A stretch of 64,000 bases of DNA, taken from Anaerolineae bacterium (GTDB lineage: Bacteria > Chloroflexota > Anaerolineae > 4572-78 > J111). Location: assembly GCA_023151115.1 (NCBI GenBank), contig JAKLJP010000032.1, forward strand, positions 3,227-67,226, given 5' to 3'. Made by a program: the position numbers and the translations under genes. Under the pieces are notes generated by a model. The model had not been told where the DNA came from. It saw only the letters and a program-made list of their open reading frames with translations, and did no database searches. This document shows, piece by piece, positions 49,706-57,898 of the stretch (positions are counted from its first letter, which is position 1; the number at the start of each line of letters is the position of its first letter).

Positions 49706-51699
49706 CTACCGGCCAAAGTCATTTCAAGGGTAAAACTGCGAATCTGGCCTACATCGCGCCGGGCCTTGTCGGCCACTTCCAGTGTCCACGATCCGGCGGG
49801 GTTTTTGCCCTTAAAGGCAGCCAGACTCGGCGCATTGACCTCGTCATAAGTTTTCTTAAGATTATCCGTAGGCCCACCCTGGCGGTTGTGCAGAACGACC
49901 GGGTTAGCGCTCAGGCCGGCGGGCGGTTTGACCGTGACCACCAGGTCGCCGATGTAGGTATGTTCGATGTCTACCGTGACCTTGATCGCTTTCAAGGGGG
50001 CGGTATCGGCAACGGCCAGGGTAAGCTGGGCGGTCTGAAGGTCTTTGATGGGCACATCTTGCGTTATACTGCGGATAACGATGGGGTCTGGCTGGGGCGG
50101 CAGGGCCAGTTCGACGGCCTTCTTGGCATTGAGCCGGCCATAGCCATAAAAGGCGCTGTGGCCGGTCTCATCGTAATCGCCACCGGCTTCATCAATTCGG
50201 TCCCCGCAGCGCTTGAGAATGTCGCGCACTTCGTCCCAGCGCAGATTGGGGTTGCGGCTGAGAATGAGCGCCGCTACCCCGGCCGCGCCGGGGCAGGCGC
50301 TGGAGGTGCCGCCAAAGCGGTTGGTATAATTACCCGCCGCATCCCCCAGCCTCACCTGGCCGGAATTGTAGCCCTGGCTCCCGGAACGGTCGGTGGTCCA
50401 GATGCCCGGCGTAAGCGAGAGCAGGCCGTGATTGCTGGGGAAACAGCACCAAACCGCCGGCCCAAAGTCGCTGTAGGCGCTTTTTTGGCCCTGGTCGTTG
50501 CAGGCCGCTACGGCGATAACCTTTTCAAAGCTGGCATAACCGTCGTTGTTGACGCTCTCATTCCCATTACCCGCCGCAAAAAGGATGACACAGCCTTTGC
50601 CGTTGCGGCCCTGAGTGACCGCAAACTCCATCGCCAGGCGCGTCGAATCGGGCAGCGGCACCACCTGCTTGTGAACCGGGTCAGCGGGATCGGTCCAATC
50701 CCCGTCAGCCGGCCCCCAACTGCACGAAATCACATCGGCCCCGTGTTGAGCGGCCCAGACAAAAGCATCGGCTTCCGCCTGCGACCCCAGCACCGAGGCT
50801 AAGCGAATCGGCATAAGCTGCGCGCCGGGGGCCACACCTGATGCGCCGACATTGCCGCTGGCGCAGGCCACCCCAGCGCAGGCCGTGCCGTGGTTGTTGA
50901 AGTTCCCTGGCCTGGGGTTGTCGGTCTGGCGCGTTACATCGCGCGGCGCGACGATCTTGGCCGAAGAGCGAAACTCTTCGTGGTCCAGGTCCACCCCATC
51001 GTCAATAATGGCGATGATCGTCCCGGCGCCGGTGCTCAAGGACCAAGCTGCCTCGACATTGGCGTGGGCAGTGATGACTTGGCCATTAACCGTGGTCTCT
51101 TTGAGATGCCACTGCTGCGGAAAGGCGACCCGCTGCCGCGCCTCGCGGATCAGCTCAGGGTGGCACAGTTCCACCGTTTCCTCTTGCAAAAGCTGCTGGG
51201 CGATCTCGAAGATGACCAGGCCCGTGCCTTCGGGGGCCTGGACAAAATAGGCGTTGCGAGCATATTCAAGCTCGCGCTTGACGATCAGGTTATATTTTTT
51301 CAGGATTTCCAGGCAGGCGCCGGGCGCTGCATCACTGTCGAATTTGACAAAGAAGTTTTCGGTATAAACCACCGGCTGTTTGGCACGCGGTTCCACCAGC
51401 ACACGCCCGGCAAATTCGATGGCCGGCTCTTGTTTGAGAATGGTCCGGGCCGTATCGCGCAAGGCTCGGCTTCCGCGCCGGACTTTGGTCCGCAAAACCT
51501 CAACCCCCGCCTCACGAAAGCGCGTCCACAGGTCGAACTCATTCAGGATGCTCCGGGCTTCTCGCGACAGCGGGACGACTTCAAACGGTCGTTCCTCTGT
51601 CAAGACCCCCCGGCTTTCGGTGCGGACCACCATAAATTCGTCGCTTTCGGCCAGCGAGAACGCCTTACCCCTTTTGCCGCCATAACGAAAGGTGAACAT
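49702..51699 (-). CDS. Subtilisin-like serine protease with propeptide and P domain
   Basis: 665 residues. No signal peptide. 1-110 unclassified; 110-186 an I9-like/fervidolysin-type propeptide (ENFFVKFDSDAAPG ... AYFVQAPEGTG); 225-530 S8 catalytic domain with Asp233 in IIDDGVD, His270 in NNHGTACAG, oxyanion Asn378 in AAGNGNES and Ser466 in FGGTSSACPGAAG; 555-665 a proprotein-convertase P domain (PF01483; 'TYIGDLVVTVKPPAG' and 'PAGSWTLEVADKARRDVG'). Likely active once the propeptide is removed. The divergent gene at 51906 encodes a protein resembling the propeptide. Confidence 0.88.
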   Translation of the reverse strand: MFTFRYGGKRGKAFSLAESDEFMVVRTESRGVLTEERPFEVVPLSREARSILNEFDLWTRFREAGVEVLRTKVRRGSRALRDTARTILKQEPAIEFAGRVLVEPRAKQPVVYTENFFVKFDSDAAPGACLEILKKYNLIVKRELEYARNAYFVQAPEGTGLVIFEIAQQLLQEETVELCHPELIREARQRVAFPQQWHLKETTVNGQVITAHANVEAAWSLSTGAGTIIAIIDDGVDLDHEEFRSSAKIVAPRDVTRQTDNPRPGNFNNHGTACAGVACASGNVGASGVAPGAQLMPIRLASVLGSQAEADAFVWAAQHGADVISCSWGPADGDWTDPADPVHKQVVPLPDSTRLAMEFAVTQGRNGKGCVILFAAGNGNESVNNDGYASFEKVIAVAACNDQGQKSAYSDFGPAVWCCFPSNHGLLSLTPGIWTTDRSGSQGYNSGQVRLGDAAGNYTNRFGGTSSACPGAAGVAALILSRNPNLRWDEVRDILKRCGDRIDEAGGDYDETGHSAFYGYGRLNAKKAVELALPPQPDPIVIRSITQDVPIKDLQTAQLTLAVADTAPLKAIKVTVDIEHTYIGDLVVTVKPPAGLSANPVVLHNRQGGPTDNLKKTYDEVNAPSLAAFKGKNPAGSWTLEVADKARRDVGQIRSFTLEMTLAGS

Positions 51700-51745
51700 T
51701 GTTGGACCTCCTTGCCCGATTAATGGAAGCGTAACTACTCCCCTT

Positions 51746-51808
51746 TAAGGCTAAGGCTAAAGCTGAGGCTAAGGCAAGAAAATTAATCTTAGCCTTAGCC
51801 TCAGCCTT
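51746..51808. repeat. Repeat hairpin between protease and propeptide-like genes
   Basis: AAGGCTAAGGCTAAAGCTGAGG (51746-51767) facing CTTAGCCTTAGCCTCAGCC (51788-51806), unit here 6 nt (GGCTAA / AGCTGA). Same purine-then-pyrimidine design. Confidence 0.75.
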
Positions 51809-51829
51809 CTGCTGTGACTGAGTAGCTAC

Positions 51830-51857
51830 TTGGAAACTATTTTTTAATAGCTATAAT
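51830..51857 (+). promoter_or_regulatory. Candidate promoter of the propeptide-like gene
   Basis: TTGGAA (51830-51835), 16-bp spacer, TATAAT (51852-51857), about 50 nt before ATG 51906. Confidence 0.45.
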
Positions 51858-51905
51858 GACTATAGCGAGATATTGGATGGAAGCAAGTTGAAAGTTGGTT
51901 TTAAG

Positions 51906-52412
51906 ATGAGCGTTGAGAAGAATGAATTTGCCAGGTACCCCCAGCAAATTCGGGCCAATATGAGCGCGTCTGCGCCCTTATATGTCCGTAAAGCCGACCA
52001 TTACGCCGTTCACCAGCGGTCCCCCGACCTGCCGGCCCGCGGGGCAGTTTTACTCCTGGAAGATGGGGCGATTGCGGTCTTTCAGGGCCGGCCTGATGAG
52101 GCCAATATCGCGGGCCAGGCCGGCCGCCTCGGTCCTGTGTACGGCTTACAGCCCAGCGGCCTGCCCGCCGTTCCGACCGGGCGGGTTTTGGTACGCTTTG
52201 CCGCCGGCATTAAAGCCAACTCCCGCCGCCAGGAGATCGAGCAGGTCGGTTACGAACTGGTCGAGAGCCTGGCCTACGCCCCGCAAGCCGCCTGGCTGCG
52301 TGCTCAGTCGGATGACATCGCCGACGCCCTGGCCGGACTTTCCCGGCTGGAGCAGTTGCCGGACATCGAAAATGTGGAACCGCAAATGCTGCTGGAGAGC
52401 GTCCGGCGGTAG
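51906..52412 (+). CDS. Stand-alone subtilase-propeptide-like protein
   Basis: 168 residues. No known name. Residues 92-163 (TGRVLVRFAAGIKANSRRQE ... ENVEPQMLLES) can be aligned by eye over about 70 positions with residues 112-186 of the divergent subtilase (ENFFVKFDSDAAPG...), including strand-helix-strand pattern and the 'YAPQAAWLRA' / 'YARNAYFVQA' strand. The first 90 residues also share a beta-rich start (LYVRKADHYAVHQR). It lacks any catalytic domain, so it may act as a trans inhibitor or folding helper of the protease. Start ATG 51906 is a choice; TTG 51873 and ATG 51960 are alternatives. Confidence 0.6.
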   Translation: MSVEKNEFARYPQQIRANMSASAPLYVRKADHYAVHQRSPDLPARGAVLLLEDGAIAVFQGRPDEANIAGQAGRLGPVYGLQPSGLPAVPTGRVLVRFAAGIKANSRRQEIEQVGYELVESLAYAPQAAWLRAQSDDIADALAGLSRLEQLPDIENVEPQMLLESVRR

Positions 52413-52753
52413 GAAGTCTCAAGGGCTTCTTCCCAGTACACCCTCTTTAATACACCCCCCATCAAGTTATCAAATTGTCAAACTTTTGATATGAAAACAA
52501 TAAGATTCTGGCCGCTTTGAGTGTTACAATAGCTTACAAAGTTGGAGTCTGTTGCTTTCTGGCTAAATTGGACATTTTGAAGAGAGTTTGAGTGAAAATT
52601 GAGTGGGATCAGGTACACTCCAACAAAAGTTTTTAGGGGTCTGGCTCGAAGACTCTTGGTAGTGTTACTTGCTTGAATGAGACCCACACCGTGTCTGGGC
52701 CATGTAAAATTTGAGACCCGTTCAAGGGGTCTAAGGATGGGGGGGTATATCCT
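52413..52753. other. 341-bp gap without recognised genes
   Basis: AT-richer than its surroundings. No ORF with coding character, no tRNA and no palindrome family member. A run AAGGATGGGGGGG precedes the patatin start and may contain a weak ribosome site. I see no convincing promoter. Confidence 0.5.
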
Positions 52754-55177
52754 ATGTTAATTACTATCGTCATTGTTGTCCTGAGTATGCTTGTATTGAT
52801 CCTCATGCTTCGTCCTTTACAGCGACGCTTTTCAGTACAGCCACGCTATTTATTTGAATACCTGATCTTCTTACGCTATCCTATTCTCTGTGCGCTTACC
52901 TTGATTTTACTGCCGCTGATAGCAACGACGCTGCTGCCCACCTTTATTGCCAATTTATTTATTGTTGATGACTGGATGGGTTTAGCGATTATCACCGCTC
53001 TGGGCATCTTGTGCAGTTGGGTGATCATGTTCACCGGCGGTTTGATCATTGTCGGAGCACCCCAACGCTTTGACCTGCGCCCTCTTGAGCAGCCGGAGGC
53101 GTCCGAAACCAGGGCAGAGGCTTCCCCTAACCCCAGCTTCATAAGACGGATCATTGCGCCCATTAGAGACCCTATCATTAAATTTCTCGTATCTCTCAAC
53201 CGGATTATTGTAGATACCGTGTGCCTTCTGTGGGAGCAGCCGCGGACGATAAGAGAAGATCGTCCGGCCCTAAAGTTCAGACAATTCCGCCGCCTGTGGT
53301 GGTACGATTTCCGCGAAAATTTCAACTATTTGGCAATTCTCTTTCCGGTTTTGCTTGTCTGGTCACTCTTGATGAACTTGTACGATCAAGCAACTTTGGG
53401 GTTCTGGCTGGTAGTGGCAGCTATTACCGCGGGTATCATCATCGCCTTTCTTGTCGGCCTTCTCGTGTTGACCCTACAGTTGCTCATGCTGTTGCTTTTG
53501 CAGTGGGGCTGTGCCAAATTGAGAGACACAAAAATTTGGATCGGCCTACAACAGCGGCTGGATGAGGCCAAGTTAGCCGAAGTGGATATGCACAAAATTC
53601 CAGGGGTGCGAGAGGTTGTTGATAGCTTTCGTCAGGGTTACATAAACCCGAATGAAAAACCTTATGAAACACCCTTTACCCATCGCCGGGCCATCTTTTT
53701 GTTTTTGATCGTGGGGCTGATGTATGGGATCGGTTACACTTTATTAAATCCAGCCCAGCCCAACTTTCTTACATACCATACACCGCCGCTGGCCTACTTT
53801 ATTGTGTTGATCACATTGGCCGCATTGATCTTGCCCAGCCTGTCCTATTATTTTGATCGTTACCGTGTGCCCATGGTGTTTTTTATCACTATCATCTATA
53901 TCATCTCCTATTATATGCCCGGCGTTGACCACTATTATGAATTTACTGCCGCCCCCACCCTTTCCGCGTCCTCAACGCCGCCCATAGAAACACCCAAAGA
54001 GGTTGTGACCGCATGGAATAGGCATTACAGCGCCGACCAACATCCGGTTATGGTTGTGGTGACAGCCAGTGGCGGCGGCATCAAGGCGGCGGCCTGGACA
54101 GCGCATGTATTGGGAGAGCTACGACGTGATCCCGATTTGGGTCAGGCCTTTGCCGAATCAATCACCCTGGTCAGCACCGTCTCCGGCGGCAGTGTGGGTG
54201 GCATGTATGTGCTTGACCAATACCGGCAGCCGGACCTGCCGCTGGACAAGGCGGTAAACCAAGCCGGTCAGTCCAGTCTCAATGCCATTGCCTGGGGGAT
54301 GGCTTACCCCGATCTGCTGCGCACGATGGATCCGTTTAACTGGTTAGTGGATAAAACTAATGATCGCGGCGCGGCAGCGGAACATGCCTGGCGCGCTCAA
54401 TTCGGCCAGGAGCCAAGCACACTGCTCATGTGGCCTCAGACTGTTGAAAAACAGTGGCAGCCGCTCCAGGTGTTCAACACCACCATTGCCGAAACAGGAC
54501 AGCGGCTCTTGTTGTCGCCGATTGAAATCCGCAGCCCTTTTACAATAACAAACTCTGCCAGGGCGCAAAATTTTATTACCTTGTATGAAGGGTGCGATCT
54601 CTCGGTGGTAACTGCCGCCAGACTCTCGGCTACCTTTCCCTATGTGACGCCGATTGCCCGGCCCTTAGCCACCGAAACATGCGCCCACGGCCCGCAGACG
54701 CGCTATCATCTGGCCGATGGGGGTTATTATGATAACTTTGGCGTTGTAACGGCGGTTGAGTTTTTGAGCGCGCTGACCCCGCAGGTGTACAAGAAGGAGT
54801 TCAACCGAGAAAAAATACTCCTGGTACAAATCCGCGCCTCACCCCTGGAGGATGTGGAGGCCAGGTCGGCCTCGGCCGATGGTTTTATCTATGCCAGCCT
54901 GGGACCGGGCCTCACTGCCCTCCAAGTCCAAACAGCCACTCAGATTGGACGGAATGATCTCGAACTCGCCCTCTTGCAACAGAACTGGGCCAGAGACGGA
55001 GTAACTATCGAATCGGTTGTTTTTGAACTGCGCAAAGAAGTTGCGCTCTCCTGGCATCTTTCCGCCCAGGAAAAGCAGGATATTGCCCAGGAATTTACTG
55101 AACCTCGCAATCAAAAAAATCTTGCCAGGCTGAAGCAATTTTGGGGTATTACCAATCTAACCACAGCTTCCCCTTAA
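52754..55177 (+). CDS. Membrane-anchored patatin-like lipase
   Basis: 807 residues. About eight hydrophobic helices in the first 390 residues (pairs near 3-20, 43-70, 76-100, 190-250, 313-330, 345-365, 372-390), then a patatin catalytic domain: oxyanion motif ASGGGIKAAAW (438-448), nucleophile Ser480 in VSGGSVGG (GxSxG) and Asp655 in LADGGYYDNFG. The catalytic Ser-Asp dyad is complete. Probable phospholipase or acyl hydrolase at the cytoplasmic face; lipid target unknown. Patatins serve as defence effectors in several systems, but no sensor gene is adjacent. Confidence 0.82.
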   Translation: MLITIVIVVLSMLVLILMLRPLQRRFSVQPRYLFEYLIFLRYPILCALTLILLPLIATTLLPTFIANLFIVDDWMGLAIITALGILCSWVIMFTGGLIIVGAPQRFDLRPLEQPEASETRAEASPNPSFIRRIIAPIRDPIIKFLVSLNRIIVDTVCLLWEQPRTIREDRPALKFRQFRRLWWYDFRENFNYLAILFPVLLVWSLLMNLYDQATLGFWLVVAAITAGIIIAFLVGLLVLTLQLLMLLLLQWGCAKLRDTKIWIGLQQRLDEAKLAEVDMHKIPGVREVVDSFRQGYINPNEKPYETPFTHRRAIFLFLIVGLMYGIGYTLLNPAQPNFLTYHTPPLAYFIVLITLAALILPSLSYYFDRYRVPMVFFITIIYIISYYMPGVDHYYEFTAAPTLSASSTPPIETPKEVVTAWNRHYSADQHPVMVVVTASGGGIKAAAWTAHVLGELRRDPDLGQAFAESITLVSTVSGGSVGGMYVLDQYRQPDLPLDKAVNQAGQSSLNAIAWGMAYPDLLRTMDPFNWLVDKTNDRGAAAEHAWRAQFGQEPSTLLMWPQTVEKQWQPLQVFNTTIAETGQRLLLSPIEIRSPFTITNSARAQNFITLYEGCDLSVVTAARLSATFPYVTPIARPLATETCAHGPQTRYHLADGGYYDNFGVVTAVEFLSALTPQVYKKEFNREKILLVQIRASPLEDVEARSASADGFIYASLGPGLTALQVQTATQIGRNDLELALLQQNWARDGVTIESVVFELRKEVALSWHLSAQEKQDIAQEFTEPRNQKNLARLKQFWGITNLTTASP

Positions 55178-55206
55178 GACCTACCGGCCCGAGCTCATCA
55201 TAAACT

Positions 55207-55395
55207 TCAAGCTGGATAACAAACCGCCACGAGAAACGACTCCTCGCGGCGGTTTGTAGTTAACTTCGCCAAGCGATGTTTTAGCAGTTTTTCTTTACTA
55301 CTAACAGGAATACGATACCAGTGTTGCTCATAAGCAAGATTGAAGTCAAGACGATTATTGAGAATAGCGACGAGGACTTCACCACGAACAGTCAT
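55207..55395 (-). pseudogene. Truncated N-terminus of an unnamed conserved protein
   Basis: 62 codons starting ATG 55395. The opening 'VLVAILNNRLDFNLAYEQHW' followed by YRIPVSS is, from memory, the start of a widespread uncharacterised family (pattern xDFxxAxxxxWYRIP) whose members are several times longer. The reading breaks into an unrelated tail (LTTNRREESFLVAVCYPA) that reads through the hairpin at 55219. So I take it as a 5' remnant rather than a gene. Confidence 0.5.
55219..55257. terminator. Hairpin, family C (ACCGCC), between the patatin gene and remnant genes
   Basis: ACAAACCGCC (55219-55228) / GGCGGTTTGT (55248-55257) with an inner CGAG/CTCG pairing. Near the patatin stop; no good T-run on either strand. 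Shares the ACCGCC core with the hairpin at 57829; the 10-mer GGCGGTTTGT also occurs at the broken nuclease junction near 55625. Confidence 0.55.
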
Positions 55396-55412
55396 AAAAA
55401 TCCAAATTTCAG

Positions 55413-56191
55413 CTAACGGACTTCTATTTGCAGCGACAAATCGGTTTCCACTTCGGCCAGGCGGCGGTTATAGATCTGGACGATTTCTTGCAAAATGGCA
55501 AAGAAGTCCTTGTTTTCTTCCGTGGCTAACTCCATAATGTTTGGAGCGACAAACGCTTCAATAGAAACAATCGCCAGGTCTTTATCAATCCCTTCATCCT
55601 GGGCTAGCGCCTTGGCTCGATATGGCGGTTTGTCGAAAGTTGTGTAAATTGCCCGTCTCCCTCAAGGGAATCGGGGTTTAACACAAAATTTGTGATACCG
55701 CCCCCTGACCGCTGCTTCGCATTTTCGACGATGAGATTGATCCAGGTGGTAGGTGCTTGCCGCCGGTCAAGATCGAGTTTCAAATTTTGCCGCTTGAGCC
55801 ATTCCGTCGCTCTGTTTGATAAATCTTCGATCAGTTCAAGGAGTAGCTGTTCTCTTTCTGCCTGGGTTAAATCTGCCAGTTTGTGGCCCCAGCCAAACGC
55901 TTCAAAGAGCCTTTGTCCATCTTGATGCCCTTGCCGCGTGGTCACTTCTTTCAGATAAGTACGCGGGATGCCATAAACCTCAAGAATGTTTCTAAGCCCT
56001 GAACGCGCTCCTTTCACTTCCCCACCCTGTGAAATAACCTCATCTCTCACTGCCGGGCATTTTCGACGTAAGTGATCAAAAACAACAATGCCCATTGCGA
56101 CCGTGTTTCTGGATATGTTGCCGCCGCGTGTACAGGAAGCAATCCAATCATTGAGAATTTGATAACTTTCTTGCTCAATGTTGTCGGTCAT
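55413..56191 (-). pseudogene. DUF4928-like type II restriction endonuclease, broken
   Basis: The N-terminal 180 residues read well from ATG 56191: 'NISRNTVAMGIVVFDHLRRK', 'YLKEVTTRQGHQDGQRLFEA', 'VENAKQRSGGGITNFVL', resembling DUF4928 nucleases that pair with C5 methylases. After about 55650 the sequence loses similarity and stops at 55604. The family's C-terminus resumes in another frame, from about 55640 to TAG 55413 ('KALAQDEGIDKDLAIVSIEA', 'IYNRRLAEVETDLSLQIEV'). About 80 residues in between, where family members carry their conserved acidic motif, are missing. Start overlaps vsr by 4 bp. Confidence 0.65.
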
Positions 56192-56622
56192 TTATCGGTT
56201 CCTGCCTTGATAGCCTGGCGTATCCTATCTCTGATTTGCAGCCGATCAGCCGGTTTTTTTAGTTCATGTTCCCATATCCGTATCACCGTCCAGCCGTTTT
56301 CAAGGAGTTTTTGATTATGGGACTTGGCTAACTCAATGTTACGGTTGATTTTTCGCTCCCAGTAGTGGCGATTGCTGTCCGGCTTCAGCTTTCTTTGACA
56401 ATGGGGACAGCCGTGCCAGAAACAACCATCCACAAAGATGGCGATGTGCTCATGACTAAAAACAACATCTGGTTTGCCGGTAATGTCGGCGGCGTTTTTC
56501 CGCCAGCCTTTTAATCTCATCCCGGCAAGCATGGCAAAAAGACGCCGTTCCGGCGTTGTGCCCTTGCCTTTGACTGCCCGCATGGCCTTTTGACGGTCTG
56601 CGGGTTTCAGATTGTCAGCCAT
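56188..56622 (-). CDS. vsr: Very short patch repair endonuclease
   Basis: 144 residues, the usual length. 'DRQKAMRAVKGKGTTPERRL' start, 'DITGKPDVVFSHEHIAIFVD' with catalytic Asp, GCFWHGCPHC (zinc/catalytic His-Cys cluster), and 'WTVIRIWEHEL'. Nicks 5' of the T in T:G mismatches that arise when 5-methylcytosine deaminates, at the sites methylated by the partner methylase. The gene lies 5 bp after dcm and overlaps the broken nuclease gene, the typical vsr position in C5 restriction-modification units. Confidence 0.93.
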   Translation of the reverse strand: MADNLKPADRQKAMRAVKGKGTTPERRLFAMLAGMRLKGWRKNAADITGKPDVVFSHEHIAIFVDGCFWHGCPHCQRKLKPDSNRHYWERKINRNIELAKSHNQKLLENGWTVIRIWEHELKKPADRLQIRDRIRQAIKAGTDK

Positions 56623-56627
56623 AGTAT

Positions 56628-57773
56628 TCAGGCAAGCTGAACTTCTTGGTTCAGCAGGTGCTTTTCAAACAGGGGATTAAGAACATGCTGCGCTATCCAG
56701 GTAATAACCGGAACGCAAACGGCGTCGCCAAAGCCGGTGAGCGCTTGCACGCCATTCACAGTGATCGGGTATTCATCCGGGACGCCTTGCAAACGCGCAT
56801 ATTCACGGGGAGTCATGGCCCGCATTTTTAGCTGGCCCCCACCGACTTTAATCAAGAACTGCTTCCCACTGCCGCCGACGGCAGTCCGCAGGCAGCCGGA
56901 TAAATCGTCGGGCCTGACCTCGGCTCGCTGCTGCCCTTTGCGGCGGCGGCGGAAAAAGGTGCGGTAGGCTGCTTCTTCATGGACGACAAGTTGGGTCACT
57001 CTTTGGTAATGCGCCGGATCCATCATGTGCAGGTGGCGTTTCACTTCGTCCTCATGCCACCACCTGGCATCATCATCGCTCATTGGCTCGATAATTTTTG
57101 ATAAACCGCCGCTGCGCAAAGGGGGAGGGGCCGGCAGTTCGTTATAAAACCAATCCAGGTCAAGGTTGGCAAAAATGCTTTTTCTAAGCTGGTCGGGCAG
57201 CAGAGAAGGGGGACGGCTGAGGATTAAGTGCGGATTCTTGTTGCCCTGTACCCTTGTGCCGACCAGAAAGACGCGCAGGCGGCTTTGCGGGGTAAAGCGC
57301 AAGGCGTCGAGGGTAAAGACATCACAGACATAGCCTAATTGATTGAGCGCCTGAATGGTGAGGCGAAAATCCGCGCCTTTATTGGAGTATAACCAGCCGG
57401 GGACGTTCTCGACGAGGAGCAGCGGCGGAGCAGCTTCCCCTTGCGCTTTGAGAATCTTGATAAAGCCCCAAAAGGCGCTGGAATGGTCGCCGCTCATCCC
57501 ATTCATATTCCCGGCCAGGGACAGGTCAATACAGGGAAACGAACAAGTGGCTAAGGTGGTTAAAGGCACAGAGGTCGGGTTTATCTCAAAAATATCTTTT
57601 ACAAGATAATGGCGGTTGGCGTCGGGGAAAAAGGCGCGGTACAGTTCATACTTCTTGGCCGAGATGTCGTTGGCCCAGACCACCCGCCAGCCCAGCGGCT
57701 CTAAGCCCATTCGCACCAGGTCAATCCCGGCAAAATATTCGGCTACCGTTGGGGAAGTAACTGGATTGCTCAT
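56628..57773 (-). CDS. dcm: DNA (cytosine-5) methyltransferase
   Basis: 381 residues. C5 methylase motifs: I VAEYFAGIDLVRMGLEPLG, IV TCSFPCIDLSLAG with catalytic Cys81, VI LLLVENVPGWL, VIII QSRLRVFLVGTR, IX 'RAMTPREYARLQGVPDEY' region and X 'GFGDAVCVPVITWIAQHVL'. The variable target-recognition region between VIII and IX cannot be decoded by eye. First gene of the R-M unit; TATATT (57786-57791) with TTGCTT 16 bp upstream is a possible weak promoter. All motifs intact, so methylation should persist although the partner nuclease is broken. Confidence 0.95.
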   Translation of the reverse strand: MSNPVTSPTVAEYFAGIDLVRMGLEPLGWRVVWANDISAKKYELYRAFFPDANRHYLVKDIFEINPTSVPLTTLATCSFPCIDLSLAGNMNGMSGDHSSAFWGFIKILKAQGEAAPPLLLVENVPGWLYSNKGADFRLTIQALNQLGYVCDVFTLDALRFTPQSRLRVFLVGTRVQGNKNPHLILSRPPSLLPDQLRKSIFANLDLDWFYNELPAPPPLRSGGLSKIIEPMSDDDARWWHEDEVKRHLHMMDPAHYQRVTQLVVHEEAAYRTFFRRRRKGQQRAEVRPDDLSGCLRTAVGGSGKQFLIKVGGGQLKMRAMTPREYARLQGVPDEYPITVNGVQALTGFGDAVCVPVITWIAQHVLNPLFEKHLLNQEVQLA

Positions 57774-57828
57774 AGGTTGGATTTTAATATAACCTATTCC
57801 AAACTACAAGCAAATATTAGAGTAATAA

Positions 57829-57861
57829 AACCGCCGCAAGATGGTATCTCTTGCGGCGGTT
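57829..57861 (-). terminator. Terminator hairpin, family C, of the alpha-2-macroglobulin gene
   Basis: Perfect 13-bp stem AACCGCCGCAAGA (57829-57841) / TCTTGCGGCGGTT (57849-57861), followed on the minus strand by TTATTA. Just upstream of dcm. Confidence 0.75.
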
Positions 57862-57898
57862 GGTTGTTCTACGGCGGTCTGCCGTCAGCGGTCTGTGG

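Noticed and set aside
52413..52753. tRNA or structured RNA in the gap before the patatin gene
   Set aside because: No cloverleaf, no GTTCRA loop and no CCA-type end; no stable repeat hairpin recognised.
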